Assembly (NCBI GenBank): GCA_900168235.1
Contig: FUZG01000003.1
Location: forward strand, 124,001-188,000
Origin: Lachnospiraceae bacterium
Lineage (GTDB): Bacteria > Bacillota > Clostridia > Lachnospirales > Lachnospiraceae
Reading direction: 5' to 3'
DNA: 64,000 nucleotides
The notes beneath the pieces were generated by a model. It saw only the letters and a list, made by a program, of their open reading frames with translations. It was not told where the DNA came from and did not search any database. A program made the translations under genes and the position numbers. Numbering within the stretch: position 1 is the stretch's first letter; each line of letters opens with the position of its first letter. Of this stretch, positions 1 through 8,201 are shown piece after piece.

Positions 1-328
1 CTACCATAAAGTAGTCATAGCGATCCCTCACATCATCAGAAACCCTTTCTGCCTCATAAGGAATGACCGCCGGAGACCATTTGATATTCAGATCAAAAAT
101 CTCCCACGTGTAATTATAGGACTTCTTTTTCCTGTTGATCTTTAGATAAACATTTTTTATAAGCGTCTTTACTATAACCTTTATCCTGCTGTATTTTTTC
201 CATCCGATCGTCTCTACATCGTACCCTTTATCCGTAAGATACTCCTGCAGAGCATAGTTCTGGAGTCTGTTTCCCAGATTCAGATCAACAAGCGTAACAA
301 TACCTATCTTCTTTTTCATAGCAGCCAT
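1..328 (-). CDS. Polysaccharide pyruvyltransferase-like protein (N-terminal part, runs off the left edge)
   Basis: Only the first ~109 codons are present; the frame is open to the window edge. The N-terminus reads KKIGIVTL, then an Asn-x-Gly-Asn-Arg-Leu-Gln-Asn-Tyr-Ala-Leu segment. This is the usual opening of the polysaccharide pyruvyltransferase family (PF04230), whose members add pyruvate ketals to surface sugars from phosphoenolpyruvate or act as related transferases. Start choice is open: an ATG at 328 sits 3 nt after a GAGG that overlaps the upstream stop codon, and a second in-frame ATG at 319 has 12 nt spacing. It is the last visible gene of the polysaccharide locus, 5 nt after a GT2 gene, so it is surely co-transcribed. 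The substrate cannot be told. Confidence 0.7.
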   Translation of the reverse strand, partial: MAAMKKKIGIVTLVDLNLGNRLQNYALQEYLTDKGYDVETIGWKKYSRIKVIVKTLIKNVYLKINRKKKSYNYTWEIFDLNIKWSPAVIPYEAERVSDDVRDRYDYFMV

Positions 329-333
329 AAACC

Positions 334-1323
334 TCAAAACATCAGATTTCTCATTCGATATACCAGTTTGTAAAGTTTGAATCTAAACAAAATGTAAAAC
401 ATTTTCTGTCTGGGTCTTAACAAAGAAAAACGGACCGTTTTAAGCGCGTTCTCCGTGAATCGATCCTCTCTTATGCTCTTTATTTCCGAAACAGCACTTT
501 TTTCTCCCTCAAGCAGATATGCGTTTGTTATAGAAACATAAAGCGTATAAAACGCGGAGCCCATGAGTCTCACGTCATTATTGATCTTATGTTCCTTAAA
601 ATAATCACATACTATACCGTGTCTTCTTTTCAGCATGTCAAACATGCCTTTTCTGTATCTTCTTGTAAGAGATTCAGAATTATCCCTGTAATAGACCAGC
701 TTATCTTTTATAAACACAATTTTTTGTGCATTTTCTGCAATAAACATCTGAAAAATATCGTCTTCTGTATAAACCTCTCTCTCAGAAATAAAGCACTTTT
801 CCGAAATGCATTCTCTCCTGTAGAGCCTGCCCCAGACATATCCGGGATAGTTCTCGTAACCCACTGCATAAACCTTACCAATTACCGGAAGTACGTACTC
901 ATCAATGATATTGCCTTCAATTACTCTGTCCGGCATCTCATAGGTATGCTCGATGATCACTCCGTTATCATCACGAAAATGACCGCATACGCTCACGTCA
1001 GCATCACTATCTGTAAGAGCCTTGTAAAGCTTCTCAACAAACTCAGGTGCCACATAGTCATCACTATCCACAAAACAGATGTATTCGCCCTTTGAAGCAT
1101 CAAATCCGGCTTTTCTGGCACTTGTTAGCCCGCCGTTTGGCTTGTGGATCACAGTTACTCTCGGATCACTCTTATACTCATCACAGAGAGCAGGGCTCGC
1201 GTCCTTTGAACCGTCATCAACAATGATGCACTCTATATCCTTGTAAGTTCCGTTAAGAATACTGTCTACGCATTTTTTCAGATATTTTTCCTGATTATAT
1301 ACAGGTACGATAACACTTACCAT
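334..1323 (-). CDS. GT2 family glycosyltransferase
   Basis: 329 aa. The GT-A fold N-terminus begins with SVIVPVYNQ, then an IIVDDGSKD nucleotide-binding stretch and a CFVDSDDY metal-binding motif near residue 90. Such enzymes transfer a sugar from an NDP-sugar to a lipid-linked acceptor on the cytoplasmic face. The frame extends three codons further to another ATG, but that one directly abuts AAAGGA; the ATG at 1323 lies 9 nt after AAGGA and starts right at the family's first strand, so I prefer it. It lies 21 nt after the preceding GT2 gene. Donor and acceptor are not deducible. Confidence 0.88.
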   Translation of the reverse strand: MVSVIVPVYNQEKYLKKCVDSILNGTYKDIECIIVDDGSKDASPALCDEYKSDPRVTVIHKPNGGLTSARKAGFDASKGEYICFVDSDDYVAPEFVEKLYKALTDSDADVSVCGHFRDDNGVIIEHTYEMPDRVIEGNIIDEYVLPVIGKVYAVGYENYPGYVWGRLYRRECISEKCFISEREVYTEDDIFQMFIAENAQKIVFIKDKLVYYRDNSESLTRRYRKGMFDMLKRRHGIVCDYFKEHKINNDVRLMGSAFYTLYVSITNAYLLEGEKSAVSEIKSIREDRFTENALKTVRFSLLRPRQKMFYILFRFKLYKLVYRMRNLMF

Positions 1324-1344
1324 TTCCCTCATTCCTTTATATAT

Positions 1345-2280
1345 TTATCTTTTTTTGAGTAAAACATAGAGACTTGGAAGATAATAGAAAAATGTAAAGA
1401 ACTTTTCTTTTTTAAGGCTCCGGCTTTCTCTATACATTTCTCTGTACCTTTTATAAACCTGTTTCAGTTCTCCAAGAGAAATGATACCGCCCTTCTTTTT
1501 AGCGAGATCCACGATCCAGTACATATATGTTCTGCGGGGATAGGCACTTAGATCAGGATACTTCTCATCAATATATCTGATCTCACGCTCAAGCACCCAG
1601 AATACGTCATCATAAAATTTCTGATTTAATCCAAAAGTAGAACTGCTCACATTCCCGCGGAAGTAATAATAAAGCTTTTCGCTGCTGTAAACGGACTTCT
1701 GTGCTTTGTCATAAAGCCTGTAAAGAACGTCCAGATCCTCACAGATACGTCCTTCAGCAAACTCGATCCCGTTAAACAGCTCACGCTTGAAAAGCTTTCC
1801 CCACATAACAACATACAGCTCATCCTTTACCGTATGGATATTTCGTATCATCTGCATATTGTTCATAAAAGAAATCTCTGCTTTTTCACCGGATGCTTCA
1901 GCTTTTTCTCCTGTAAAAGTGAGATAATCCACCATGGCGATATCAGCAGAATTATCCTCAGTGAGGCGATAGAGCTTTTCTATCATATCCGATGCGATAT
2001 AGTCATCCGAATCCACGAAGCAGAAATAATCTCCTGTCGCTAACTTCAAAGCATTATTTCTTGCTGCAGACTGTCCTGCATTTTTTTGATGAATGACCTT
2101 AACTCTTGCATCCTTATCAGCATATTCATCACAAATCTTACCAGCATTATCAGGACTTCCATCATCCACAAGCAGTATTTCAAGATCCTTGTATGTCTGA
2201 CCGATGAGGCTCTCCACGCACCGCACAATATAATTCTCAGTTTTATAAACCGGAACTATAACAGAAACTTTTTTACTCAT
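1345..2280 (-). CDS. GT2 family glycosyltransferase
   Basis: 311 aa. It carries SVIVPVYKT at the N-terminus, LLVDDGSPDN, and CFVDSDDY at about residue 90, all hallmarks of inverting GT2 enzymes. The ATG has a GAGGGAAG ribosome-binding site. That site touches the U-tract of a hairpin terminator lying between this gene and the DPM1-like gene upstream, so its expression relative to the rest of the locus may be attenuated. It would add one sugar to the lipid-linked repeat unit. Specificity is unknown. Confidence 0.88.
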   Translation of the reverse strand: MSKKVSVIVPVYKTENYIVRCVESLIGQTYKDLEILLVDDGSPDNAGKICDEYADKDARVKVIHQKNAGQSAARNNALKLATGDYFCFVDSDDYIASDMIEKLYRLTEDNSADIAMVDYLTFTGEKAEASGEKAEISFMNNMQMIRNIHTVKDELYVVMWGKLFKRELFNGIEFAEGRICEDLDVLYRLYDKAQKSVYSSEKLYYYFRGNVSSSTFGLNQKFYDDVFWVLEREIRYIDEKYPDLSAYPRRTYMYWIVDLAKKKGGIISLGELKQVYKRYREMYRESRSLKKEKFFTFFYYLPSLYVLLKKR

Positions 2281-2289
2281 TCTTCCCTC

Positions 2290-2319
2290 AAAAAAGCGAG
2301 GCAGCCATAGCTGTCTCGC
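2290..2319 (-). terminator. Intrinsic terminator or attenuator inside the polysaccharide operon
   Basis: A 10-bp stem (one wobble pair) with a CATA-type loop is followed on the minus strand by TTTTTT. It sits after the DPM1-like gene. Its U-tract runs straight into the Shine-Dalgarno sequence of the next GT2 gene, so distal genes are either read through or transcribed less. Confidence 0.75.
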
Positions 2320-2346
2320 TATTTACATTTTCTTTATATTTCGGTC

Positions 2347-3279
2347 TTAGAACTCTTCACCGACCAGGTAGATAGGTCTTCTCTTGACCTCAAGATATGT
2401 TTTACTTAAGTACTGACCAATAATTCCCATACAGAAAAGCTGCACACCGCTTATAAGTGAAATGATGCATACCATAGACGGCCAACCGCTCGTAGGATCT
2501 CCGAGCACCAATGTGCGAACGATAATAGCCAGAATCAACACACAGGCGAGGAAGCAGAAAAGGCATCCAAGAATAGATGCAAATGCAAGCGGGGCTGTAG
2601 TGAATGCAATGATACCATCAATAGCATAAAGGAAAAGCTTCCAGAAGGACCACTTTGTCTCACCCTTCTTTCGCTCAACATTTTCAAACTCAAGCCACTT
2701 TGTACGGAAGCCGACCCAGCCAAATATACCTTTAGAGAAACGGTTATACTCTCCCATTGAAAGAATCGAATCCACAAACTTTCTGCTCATTAATCTGTAA
2801 TCACGTGCACCATCAACAATATCTGCCTTTGACATCTTATTGATCAAAGAATAAAACTGACGCGCAAAGAATGAGCGGATAGGCGGCTCGCCCTTTCTGT
2901 CCACACGTCTGGTAGCGACAGAATCATATTCTCCGCTTTCAAGGTAGCTGTACATCTCAGGAAGAAGTGCCGGCGGATCCTGCAGATCGGCATCCATCAT
3001 TACTACAAAGTCACCCTTTGCATGCTGGAGACCTGCATAGATACCTGCTTCCTTTCCGAAGTTTCTGGAAAAGCTTACGAGATGGACTCTCTTATCAAAC
3101 TCATGAAGCTTACGAACCTCTGCAACAGTTCCATCCTTTGAACCGTCATCGATATAAATTATTTCAAAGTCTACATCCTTCTGACAAAAGAACTTCTCCG
3201 TCTTCATCAGCTCATCATAAAAGTCCCTTACATTTTCTTCTTCATTGTAGCAAGGCACGATCACGCTTAAGAGTCTCAT
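2347..3279 (-). CDS. DPM1/GtrB-like polyprenyl-phosphate glycosyltransferase
   Basis: 310 aa. The GT2 domain (about residues 1-230) shows SVIVPCYNEEEN, IDDGSKDGT, RNFGKEAG and MDADLQDPP, the set typical of the dolichyl/undecaprenyl-phosphate sugar transferase group (GtrB, ArnC, YkcC). Two hydrophobic segments follow at about 225-300. Such enzymes charge undecaprenyl phosphate with one sugar, which a GT-C enzyme or flippase then uses outside. The frame opens earlier at a TTG, but the ATG at 3279 has GAGGAAATAT directly upstream and is the better start. No GT-C partner or GtrA-like flippase is visible next to it. It could modify the repeat unit or another wall polymer. Confidence 0.85.
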   Translation of the reverse strand: MRLLSVIVPCYNEEENVRDFYDELMKTEKFFCQKDVDFEIIYIDDGSKDGTVAEVRKLHEFDKRVHLVSFSRNFGKEAGIYAGLQHAKGDFVVMMDADLQDPPALLPEMYSYLESGEYDSVATRRVDRKGEPPIRSFFARQFYSLINKMSKADIVDGARDYRLMSRKFVDSILSMGEYNRFSKGIFGWVGFRTKWLEFENVERKKGETKWSFWKLFLYAIDGIIAFTTAPLAFASILGCLFCFLACVLILAIIVRTLVLGDPTSGWPSMVCIISLISGVQLFCMGIIGQYLSKTYLEVKRRPIYLVGEEF

Positions 3280-3338
3280 ATATTTCCTCGTTTCCAAAAA
3301 ATCACTATTTATTACTTTACATTTATATTAGATAAACT

Positions 3339-3776
3339 TCAAGTATTTGAATTTCTAAATTTCGCAACAACAGCGAAACCTTCACCCTTTCCTCCGGTGA
3401 GATAATAACTGCCGCATCTGAGCCATGCATGTGCTTTAAGTTTTCCGTCTTCTTCCATGACACCTAAGTATATCGTTGACGAAATATTTTTTTCATTCAG
3501 GAGCTTTCTCAGGGTAAGCGCACGTACAAAACATTTTGCATCCCAGGGTAAATGCTCGGTAATACGATTTACGTGAAATGCGCACAGCCTCACATATCTC
3601 CCCATCCCTTCCGGAAAGTCATAGGTTGATTCCTCACCCCTTATACCAAATTTATTTTGAAGTTTCTTCATTGGAACCTTCATTACCAAAAACCGATAAT
3701 AAAATGAATAAATATAGGCTTTTATCGTGAGCCTCTTTTCACCGTTCTTCGTTAAAAAGCTGTAAAAATCTATCAT
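3339..3776 (-). CDS. Lasso-peptide B2-like transglutaminase/cysteine-protease-fold protein
   Basis: 145 aa with my start. It matches the Transglut_core3 family (PF13471), which includes the leader peptidase B2 of lasso peptide pathways. A catalytic-type Cys82 lies in WDAKCFVRALTLRKLL and His116 in KAHAWL; the C-terminus is short, so the third catalytic residue is not obvious. The frame starts 21 codons earlier at a TTG, but the ATG at 3776 has GAGGAAGGG six to seven bases upstream. No lasso cyclase, precursor or B1 gene is adjacent. In other genomes this family also occurs near NTP_transf_5 proteins in polysaccharide loci, and such a protein lies just to the right. The function is therefore not safely a protease; it may process or bind an unknown partner. 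Confidence 0.7.
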   Translation of the reverse strand: MIDFYSFLTKNGEKRLTIKAYIYSFYYRFLVMKVPMKKLQNKFGIRGEESTYDFPEGMGRYVRLCAFHVNRITEHLPWDAKCFVRALTLRKLLNEKNISSTIYLGVMEEDGKLKAHAWLRCGSYYLTGGKGEGFAVVAKFRNSNT

Positions 3777-3880
3777 AAACCCTTCCTCATCAGTTTTTAT
3801 TTTCCCTGAGCTATGATATGCTATATTAGTTATAGACAAATTTCTTCATAAATCCTTTGAAAAGGAGTTCTTTCACATAT

Positions 3881-4834
3881 ATGAAAGTCAGTATCATTGT
3901 ACCCGTTTATAATGTAGAAAACTATTTGCCTAAGTGTCTTGACTCACTTATCAGCCAGACTCTGAATGATATCGAGATCATAGCAGTTAATGACGGCTCA
4001 ACAGATTCTTCTCCTGAAATACTCCGCGAATACGCTGATCAGGATCCTCGTATCATTGTTCTTGATAAACCAAACGGTGGTCTCTCTGATGCCCGTAACT
4101 ACGGTATTCCATATGCCAACGGTGACTATATCGGTTTCATCGACTCAGACGACTTTGTTGATCCTGAAATGTATGAAGTCATGAGCCGAAAAGCAGATGA
4201 AACACAGGCTGACATAGTTGAATGTAACCTTCATCACACTTGGGAAGATCATGAGGACACCGAAATCGGTCCGCATCTTACCGCCCGTAAAGAGATGCTG
4301 ATGACAGGTCGTTCTGTAGTTTGGAATAAGATCTACAATCGAAAATGGCTGCTTTCTACAGGAGCACTGTTTCCAAAGGGATTTATCTACGAGGATGTTG
4401 AATTTTTCTCAAAGATTGTTCCATTCATAAACCGTATAGAATATGTGGAACCGGCATTCTGTCACTATGTACAGAGAAGTACTTCGATCAATAATTATCA
4501 AACCTTAAAAACTCTGCAGATTCTTGATATATTAGATCACATTATAGAGTTTTATAAATCTAACGGTTTTTATGATGAATACCGTGACGCTTTGGAGTTT
4601 CTCACCACACGCATCATTCTGTGCAGCTCTCTGTCAAGAATGTCCCGTATTCCTGCTCCGGCAGACCGAAATGAAGCCGTAAGAAAAAACTGGAATAAAC
4701 TTAACGAACTATTCCCTGATTGGAAGAAGAATAAGTACTTAAAGACATTCCCCGGCAGAAACGGTCGTTTCATGCGTGCCATGACTCCTGTGACTTATCC
4801 CTTTGCAGCATGGCTGCTCTCACACAGAAAATAA
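3881..4834 (+). CDS. GT2 family glycosyltransferase, the only plus-strand gene of the locus
   Basis: 317 aa. SIIVPVYNV, AVNDGSTDSS, NGGLSDARN and GFIDSDDF mark an inverting GT2 enzyme. The frame opens at an upstream TTG that overlaps AAAAGGAG; the ATG at 3881 starts at the conserved KVSIIVPVYN, about 13 nt after the GGAG, and is the likely start. The gene is divergent from the lasso-B2-like gene and convergent with the NTP_transf_5 gene. It must have its own promoter in the ~100 bp between the divergent starts; an A/T-rich TATGAT or TATATT could serve as -10, but no clear -35 is seen. Its inverted position suggests separate acquisition or separate control. Confidence 0.87.
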   Translation: MKVSIIVPVYNVENYLPKCLDSLISQTLNDIEIIAVNDGSTDSSPEILREYADQDPRIIVLDKPNGGLSDARNYGIPYANGDYIGFIDSDDFVDPEMYEVMSRKADETQADIVECNLHHTWEDHEDTEIGPHLTARKEMLMTGRSVVWNKIYNRKWLLSTGALFPKGFIYEDVEFFSKIVPFINRIEYVEPAFCHYVQRSTSINNYQTLKTLQILDILDHIIEFYKSNGFYDEYRDALEFLTTRIILCSSLSRMSRIPAPADRNEAVRKNWNKLNELFPDWKKNKYLKTFPGRNGRFMRAMTPVTYPFAAWLLSHRK

Positions 4835-4846
4835 ACTCTATATCAT

Positions 4847-4869
4847 AGAGCTGCCATAATGGCAGCTCT
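4847..4869. terminator. Hairpin between convergent genes (probable bidirectional terminator)
   Basis: A perfect 10-bp inverted repeat with a 3-nt loop lies between the stop codons of two convergent genes. Neither side has a long U-run (TTTATTTT occurs a little further on the minus side), so termination strength is uncertain. Confidence 0.5.
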
Positions 4870-4873
4870 AAAC

Positions 4874-6190
4874 TTATGTCATATCTTTAACCTCATCCAA
4901 TCCAAGCAGTTTCACCATATACATTCTTTTCTCAGCAACATTAACTTTCTCCGCCGGATTATAGTAGTTTTTCTTGTGGACATAATAATTAATGATAAAC
5001 TTAATTCCTCTATGCACCCATGCCACAGGAAGAAGTACCGGATATTTCCTCGCATAGGAATATGTATATGGCATACTATCACGATTAGGGAAGATCATCT
5101 CGATCTTTCGTGTTAGTTTTGAGCCTTCTACCTTGGCTTCTCCGAGGAAATATGCCTCCATTGCACCGAGAATCTGCCATTTTGCATCTCTGTCCATGCC
5201 ATCACCAACACTGAACATATCTTCCAGAAACTCGTCAAGGTTTTCATCTATTATTTCTCGCTTATCCGGGAAGATATCTCCTCTCATTCCGAGATGTTTC
5301 TCGCAAATCGTAAAGAAACATGTCACGAAGCGATGATAGCCTAACCTGTCTATCTTTTCCCAAAAGCTTTTCTTATCGATCTTGTCGAAATAATTATTAA
5401 CAAATAATGTGATATCTACGAGATATCGGATTCCTACACCTTCCAGAGAAAAATGCTTAATGATATGGAATAACTGAAACACTAAATGCTCCTCGTATCC
5501 CAGGGTTGTGACCTCCATACCACATGCTCTTGTGCGAATCAGAGAATTTCTATCCGTGAGATTCATAGAATCCAAAATATCTATTCTGCGTCCTTTATAG
5601 TCTTCCCAGAGCCTTGTATGAAGCTCGATCATATGCTCCACCGGTCTTCTTAATCGATAAACCTGCACCTGCTCTTTACTGTCTATTTCATCTTTCACGT
5701 AACCCATACGCTGAAACAGCTTTTCTGCCGGTTCTCTATCTTTTTCATACACAAAAATATCAGTATCACACCCCGGACGCTCACTAAACTGAGGGTAAAG
5801 ATCCGCGAGAAGCATTCCCTTAAAAAACACAAATGTAAGGCCTTCTTTTTCTGCTTCTGCCTTTATCTTTGCCATTAGAGCGTTTTTCTGAATCTCAGAG
5901 AACATACTTACTTTTACATAAGTTATCCATCCGTCATACATTTCCTGATCATCGATACCAAAGTTTTCGACACAGTACTTAACTACCGGATAAATAAGGG
6001 ACGCGACTTTATTTGATCTCGCTATCAAGAAAAATGCCCGCCAATCCATTGCACGAAATACATCCTTAAGCTTTTCGTCAGGATTCGTCTTTGTCAGAGC
6101 GCATTTCACAAAATATAGATATAGCTCGCGGAGTCTGTTTTCACGTATACCTGTTACCATCCTGTCCCTAAATTCTTTATCCCTAATCAT
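4874..6190 (-). CDS. NTP_transf_5 family (putative nucleotidyltransferase) protein
   Basis: 438 aa. The central segment FFKGMLLADLYP, followed by ERPGCDTDIFVYEKD, fits the uncharacterised nucleotidyltransferase family PF14907: a KG...YP stretch, then the D-x-D metal-binding pair. The N-terminal ~130 and C-terminal ~150 residues are helical with no motif I know. An upstream TTG extends the frame 11 codons, but the ATG at 6190 has CAGGAG 8 nt upstream. The family is common in polysaccharide and RiPP-like loci near Transglut_core3 and PqqD proteins, which fits the nearby lasso-B2-like gene. It is 35 nt downstream of the acyltransferase gene. Substrate is unknown. Confidence 0.75.
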   Translation of the reverse strand: MIRDKEFRDRMVTGIRENRLRELYLYFVKCALTKTNPDEKLKDVFRAMDWRAFFLIARSNKVASLIYPVVKYCVENFGIDDQEMYDGWITYVKVSMFSEIQKNALMAKIKAEAEKEGLTFVFFKGMLLADLYPQFSERPGCDTDIFVYEKDREPAEKLFQRMGYVKDEIDSKEQVQVYRLRRPVEHMIELHTRLWEDYKGRRIDILDSMNLTDRNSLIRTRACGMEVTTLGYEEHLVFQLFHIIKHFSLEGVGIRYLVDITLFVNNYFDKIDKKSFWEKIDRLGYHRFVTCFFTICEKHLGMRGDIFPDKREIIDENLDEFLEDMFSVGDGMDRDAKWQILGAMEAYFLGEAKVEGSKLTRKIEMIFPNRDSMPYTYSYARKYPVLLPVAWVHRGIKFIINYYVHKKNYYNPAEKVNVAEKRMYMVKLLGLDEVKDMT

Positions 6191-6225
6191 TACAAAATCT
6201 CCTGGCTGTAAACTATAATCCAAAT

Positions 6226-7212
6226 TTATGAAAACACAAACAACTTACGCATTTTGTAGATACAGAACGATTGTATCAACGTAATAACTGCTACTATTAC
6301 CGGAACGATCCAAATAAACAAAGTATTATTAATATGCGCCATTTCCATAAGTTTATTAACTATACTGATAACAAACGGATGCAATATATAAACAAATAAT
6401 GAATATTTACTTCCAATAACAGAAAATACACCGATATTAGTATCCGGTTTTCTTATTGCTAAAGAAAAAAGACATATTGCCCATACCGAAATCGCAATCT
6501 GGCATATCCAAGAATAATTATCCTGAATAAAAAATGTACACAATGTGATAGCACCCACAGACATTAAGGTCATCGTATATATAATATGGGAAGATACGTT
6601 CTTAACAGCATCCTTATCTCTTATAAACATACCTATTAGAATATAGGGAAGAGCTGATAACCATACATTGTTGAAATAATCCCAACCTAACTCGATGCTA
6701 TGAACATAAAATTTACCAATAAACAAAACGGGTATTAACAGATAAACATATCGCCATTTCTCGTTTTTCAGCAGCACCCAGATAATTATGTATGCAAAAA
6801 GCAGCGCATACAAAAACCAATATGGGCTTCTTCCACCAAAAATATCCGTATTTTGAAGCATCAAAAATTTTACAAAATTTGTGATGGTAAAATGCTTTTG
6901 AACAAAAACCGCCACACTCTGTTTTCCATCACCAAATCTTGAAATGACCATATTCCATGCGCAATATAAAACAGAAATTATTGCGCATAATTTTGCCATT
7001 CTAAATATCTTTTTCTTTAGTGCCTGACTCGTTTTTTCTCCGGAGTCTTTTAGTAAATAGTATCCGGAAATCATATAAAAAACAGGTACTGCAAATCCAC
7101 CGATATTAACAATATAACTACCTGCCACACCCGGAAAACAGATGTGCATAAAAACAACAAAGAAACAGCCAATTCCTTTAAGAGTATCCAAAAATTGATT
7201 CTTATTATTCAT
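6226..7212 (-). CDS. Acyltransferase family 3 membrane protein (probable sugar O-acetylase)
   Basis: 328 aa with about ten hydrophobic segments. FLDTLKGIGCFFVVFMHI at the N-terminus and VPVFYMISGYYL match the Acyl_transf_3 family (PF01757), whose members move acetyl groups to sugars of surface polysaccharides. The conserved His of transmembrane segment 1 is present (FMHI). AGGG lies 7 nt before the ATG. The gene is clearly richer in A/T than most of the locus, which suggests a separately acquired decorating enzyme. The residue acetylated is unknown. Confidence 0.83.
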   Translation of the reverse strand: MNNKNQFLDTLKGIGCFFVVFMHICFPGVAGSYIVNIGGFAVPVFYMISGYYLLKDSGEKTSQALKKKIFRMAKLCAIISVLYCAWNMVISRFGDGKQSVAVFVQKHFTITNFVKFLMLQNTDIFGGRSPYWFLYALLFAYIIIWVLLKNEKWRYVYLLIPVLFIGKFYVHSIELGWDYFNNVWLSALPYILIGMFIRDKDAVKNVSSHIIYTMTLMSVGAITLCTFFIQDNYSWICQIAISVWAICLFSLAIRKPDTNIGVFSVIGSKYSLFVYILHPFVISIVNKLMEMAHINNTLFIWIVPVIVAVITLIQSFCIYKMRKLFVFS

Positions 7213-7234
7213 TTTTAATCCCTAAATTACACAA

Positions 7235-8179
7235 TCAAATTTTCTTGATATATGCCAAATACCAGTATTTCAATACCTTTTTTACCGGAAATGTACTTGT
7301 TGGTCTTAAATATACAACCGCTTTTCTCAAAAATCTGAAATGTGATTTCATCTTACTGCGATAATCAATCCCATCTTTTTTCATATTCCCTATATTCCAC
7401 CAAACCCAATACATATAGGCATCTAAAGATATTTCCATTAAACGTTGTTTTTTCATTTCATGAAAATATCGAATCTGCTGACTCTTGGCTTCGACATGGT
7501 TGAGCATTTTCAAGTTATATTTTTCATGGGTGATCGACTGACACTGCATACGGTACTCATATAATTTTGCATCTGTAAATACTGCACATTTTGAACGGTC
7601 CAGGACTTTGTAATACACGTAATCATCCTCAAAAACCTTTCCCTCCGGATAAGATATTCCCTTAAATAATCCTCTTTTATAAAGTTTATTAGTGGGTGAG
7701 ACCAGTACCATTGCATCATCTTTGAACTTTTCCGCATACTGTGATGTATCTGTATAAACCTCTATGCCAGATATCTCTTTCCCTTCAGATAAATCGATAG
7801 AAATCTCATTTTCAGCAAAAATATTAAACCGGCATATAACAAGATCTGCTCTATGTTCCTTCATGAGCTGATACATATTAGCCAGATAATCCACATGAAT
7901 CATGTCATCCGCATCCACAAAACAAAAATGCGGACTTCTGATCGCCGCAAGCCCTACGTTTCTCGCTGCCGAAACACCCCTGTTTTTCTGATGGATCACT
8001 TCTATTCTTTCGTCCTCATCCGAAAACCTGTCACATATATATCCGCTTTGGTCTGTCGATCCATCATTCACAATTATCAGTCTGAAATCTCTAAACGTTT
8101 GAGACTGTATACTGGTTATACACTGTCTGATATATTTTTCAGCGTTGTATACCGGCACAATAATATCTATCTGAGCCAT
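7235..8179 (-). CDS. GT2 family glycosyltransferase
   Basis: 314 aa. DIIVPVYNAEKYI, IIVNDGSTDQSG, NRGVSAARN and CFVDADDM identify a GT2 enzyme; the metal motif is DADD rather than the DSDD of most neighbours. A strong AAGGGGGAAG ribosome-binding site precedes the ATG. Like the acyltransferase gene 22 nt downstream, it is A/T-rich, so the two may form one acquired module. Sugar specificity is unknown. Confidence 0.88.
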   Translation of the reverse strand: MAQIDIIVPVYNAEKYIRQCITSIQSQTFRDFRLIIVNDGSTDQSGYICDRFSDEDERIEVIHQKNRGVSAARNVGLAAIRSPHFCFVDADDMIHVDYLANMYQLMKEHRADLVICRFNIFAENEISIDLSEGKEISGIEVYTDTSQYAEKFKDDAMVLVSPTNKLYKRGLFKGISYPEGKVFEDDYVYYKVLDRSKCAVFTDAKLYEYRMQCQSITHEKYNLKMLNHVEAKSQQIRYFHEMKKQRLMEISLDAYMYWVWWNIGNMKKDGIDYRSKMKSHFRFLRKAVVYLRPTSTFPVKKVLKYWYLAYIKKI

Positions 8180-8201
8180 CTTCCCCCTTATCCCACAATC
8201 T

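Noticed and set aside
3339-6190. A lasso peptide biosynthetic cluster
   Set aside because: Only the B2-like protein is present; no cyclase, B1 or precursor gene could be found near it.
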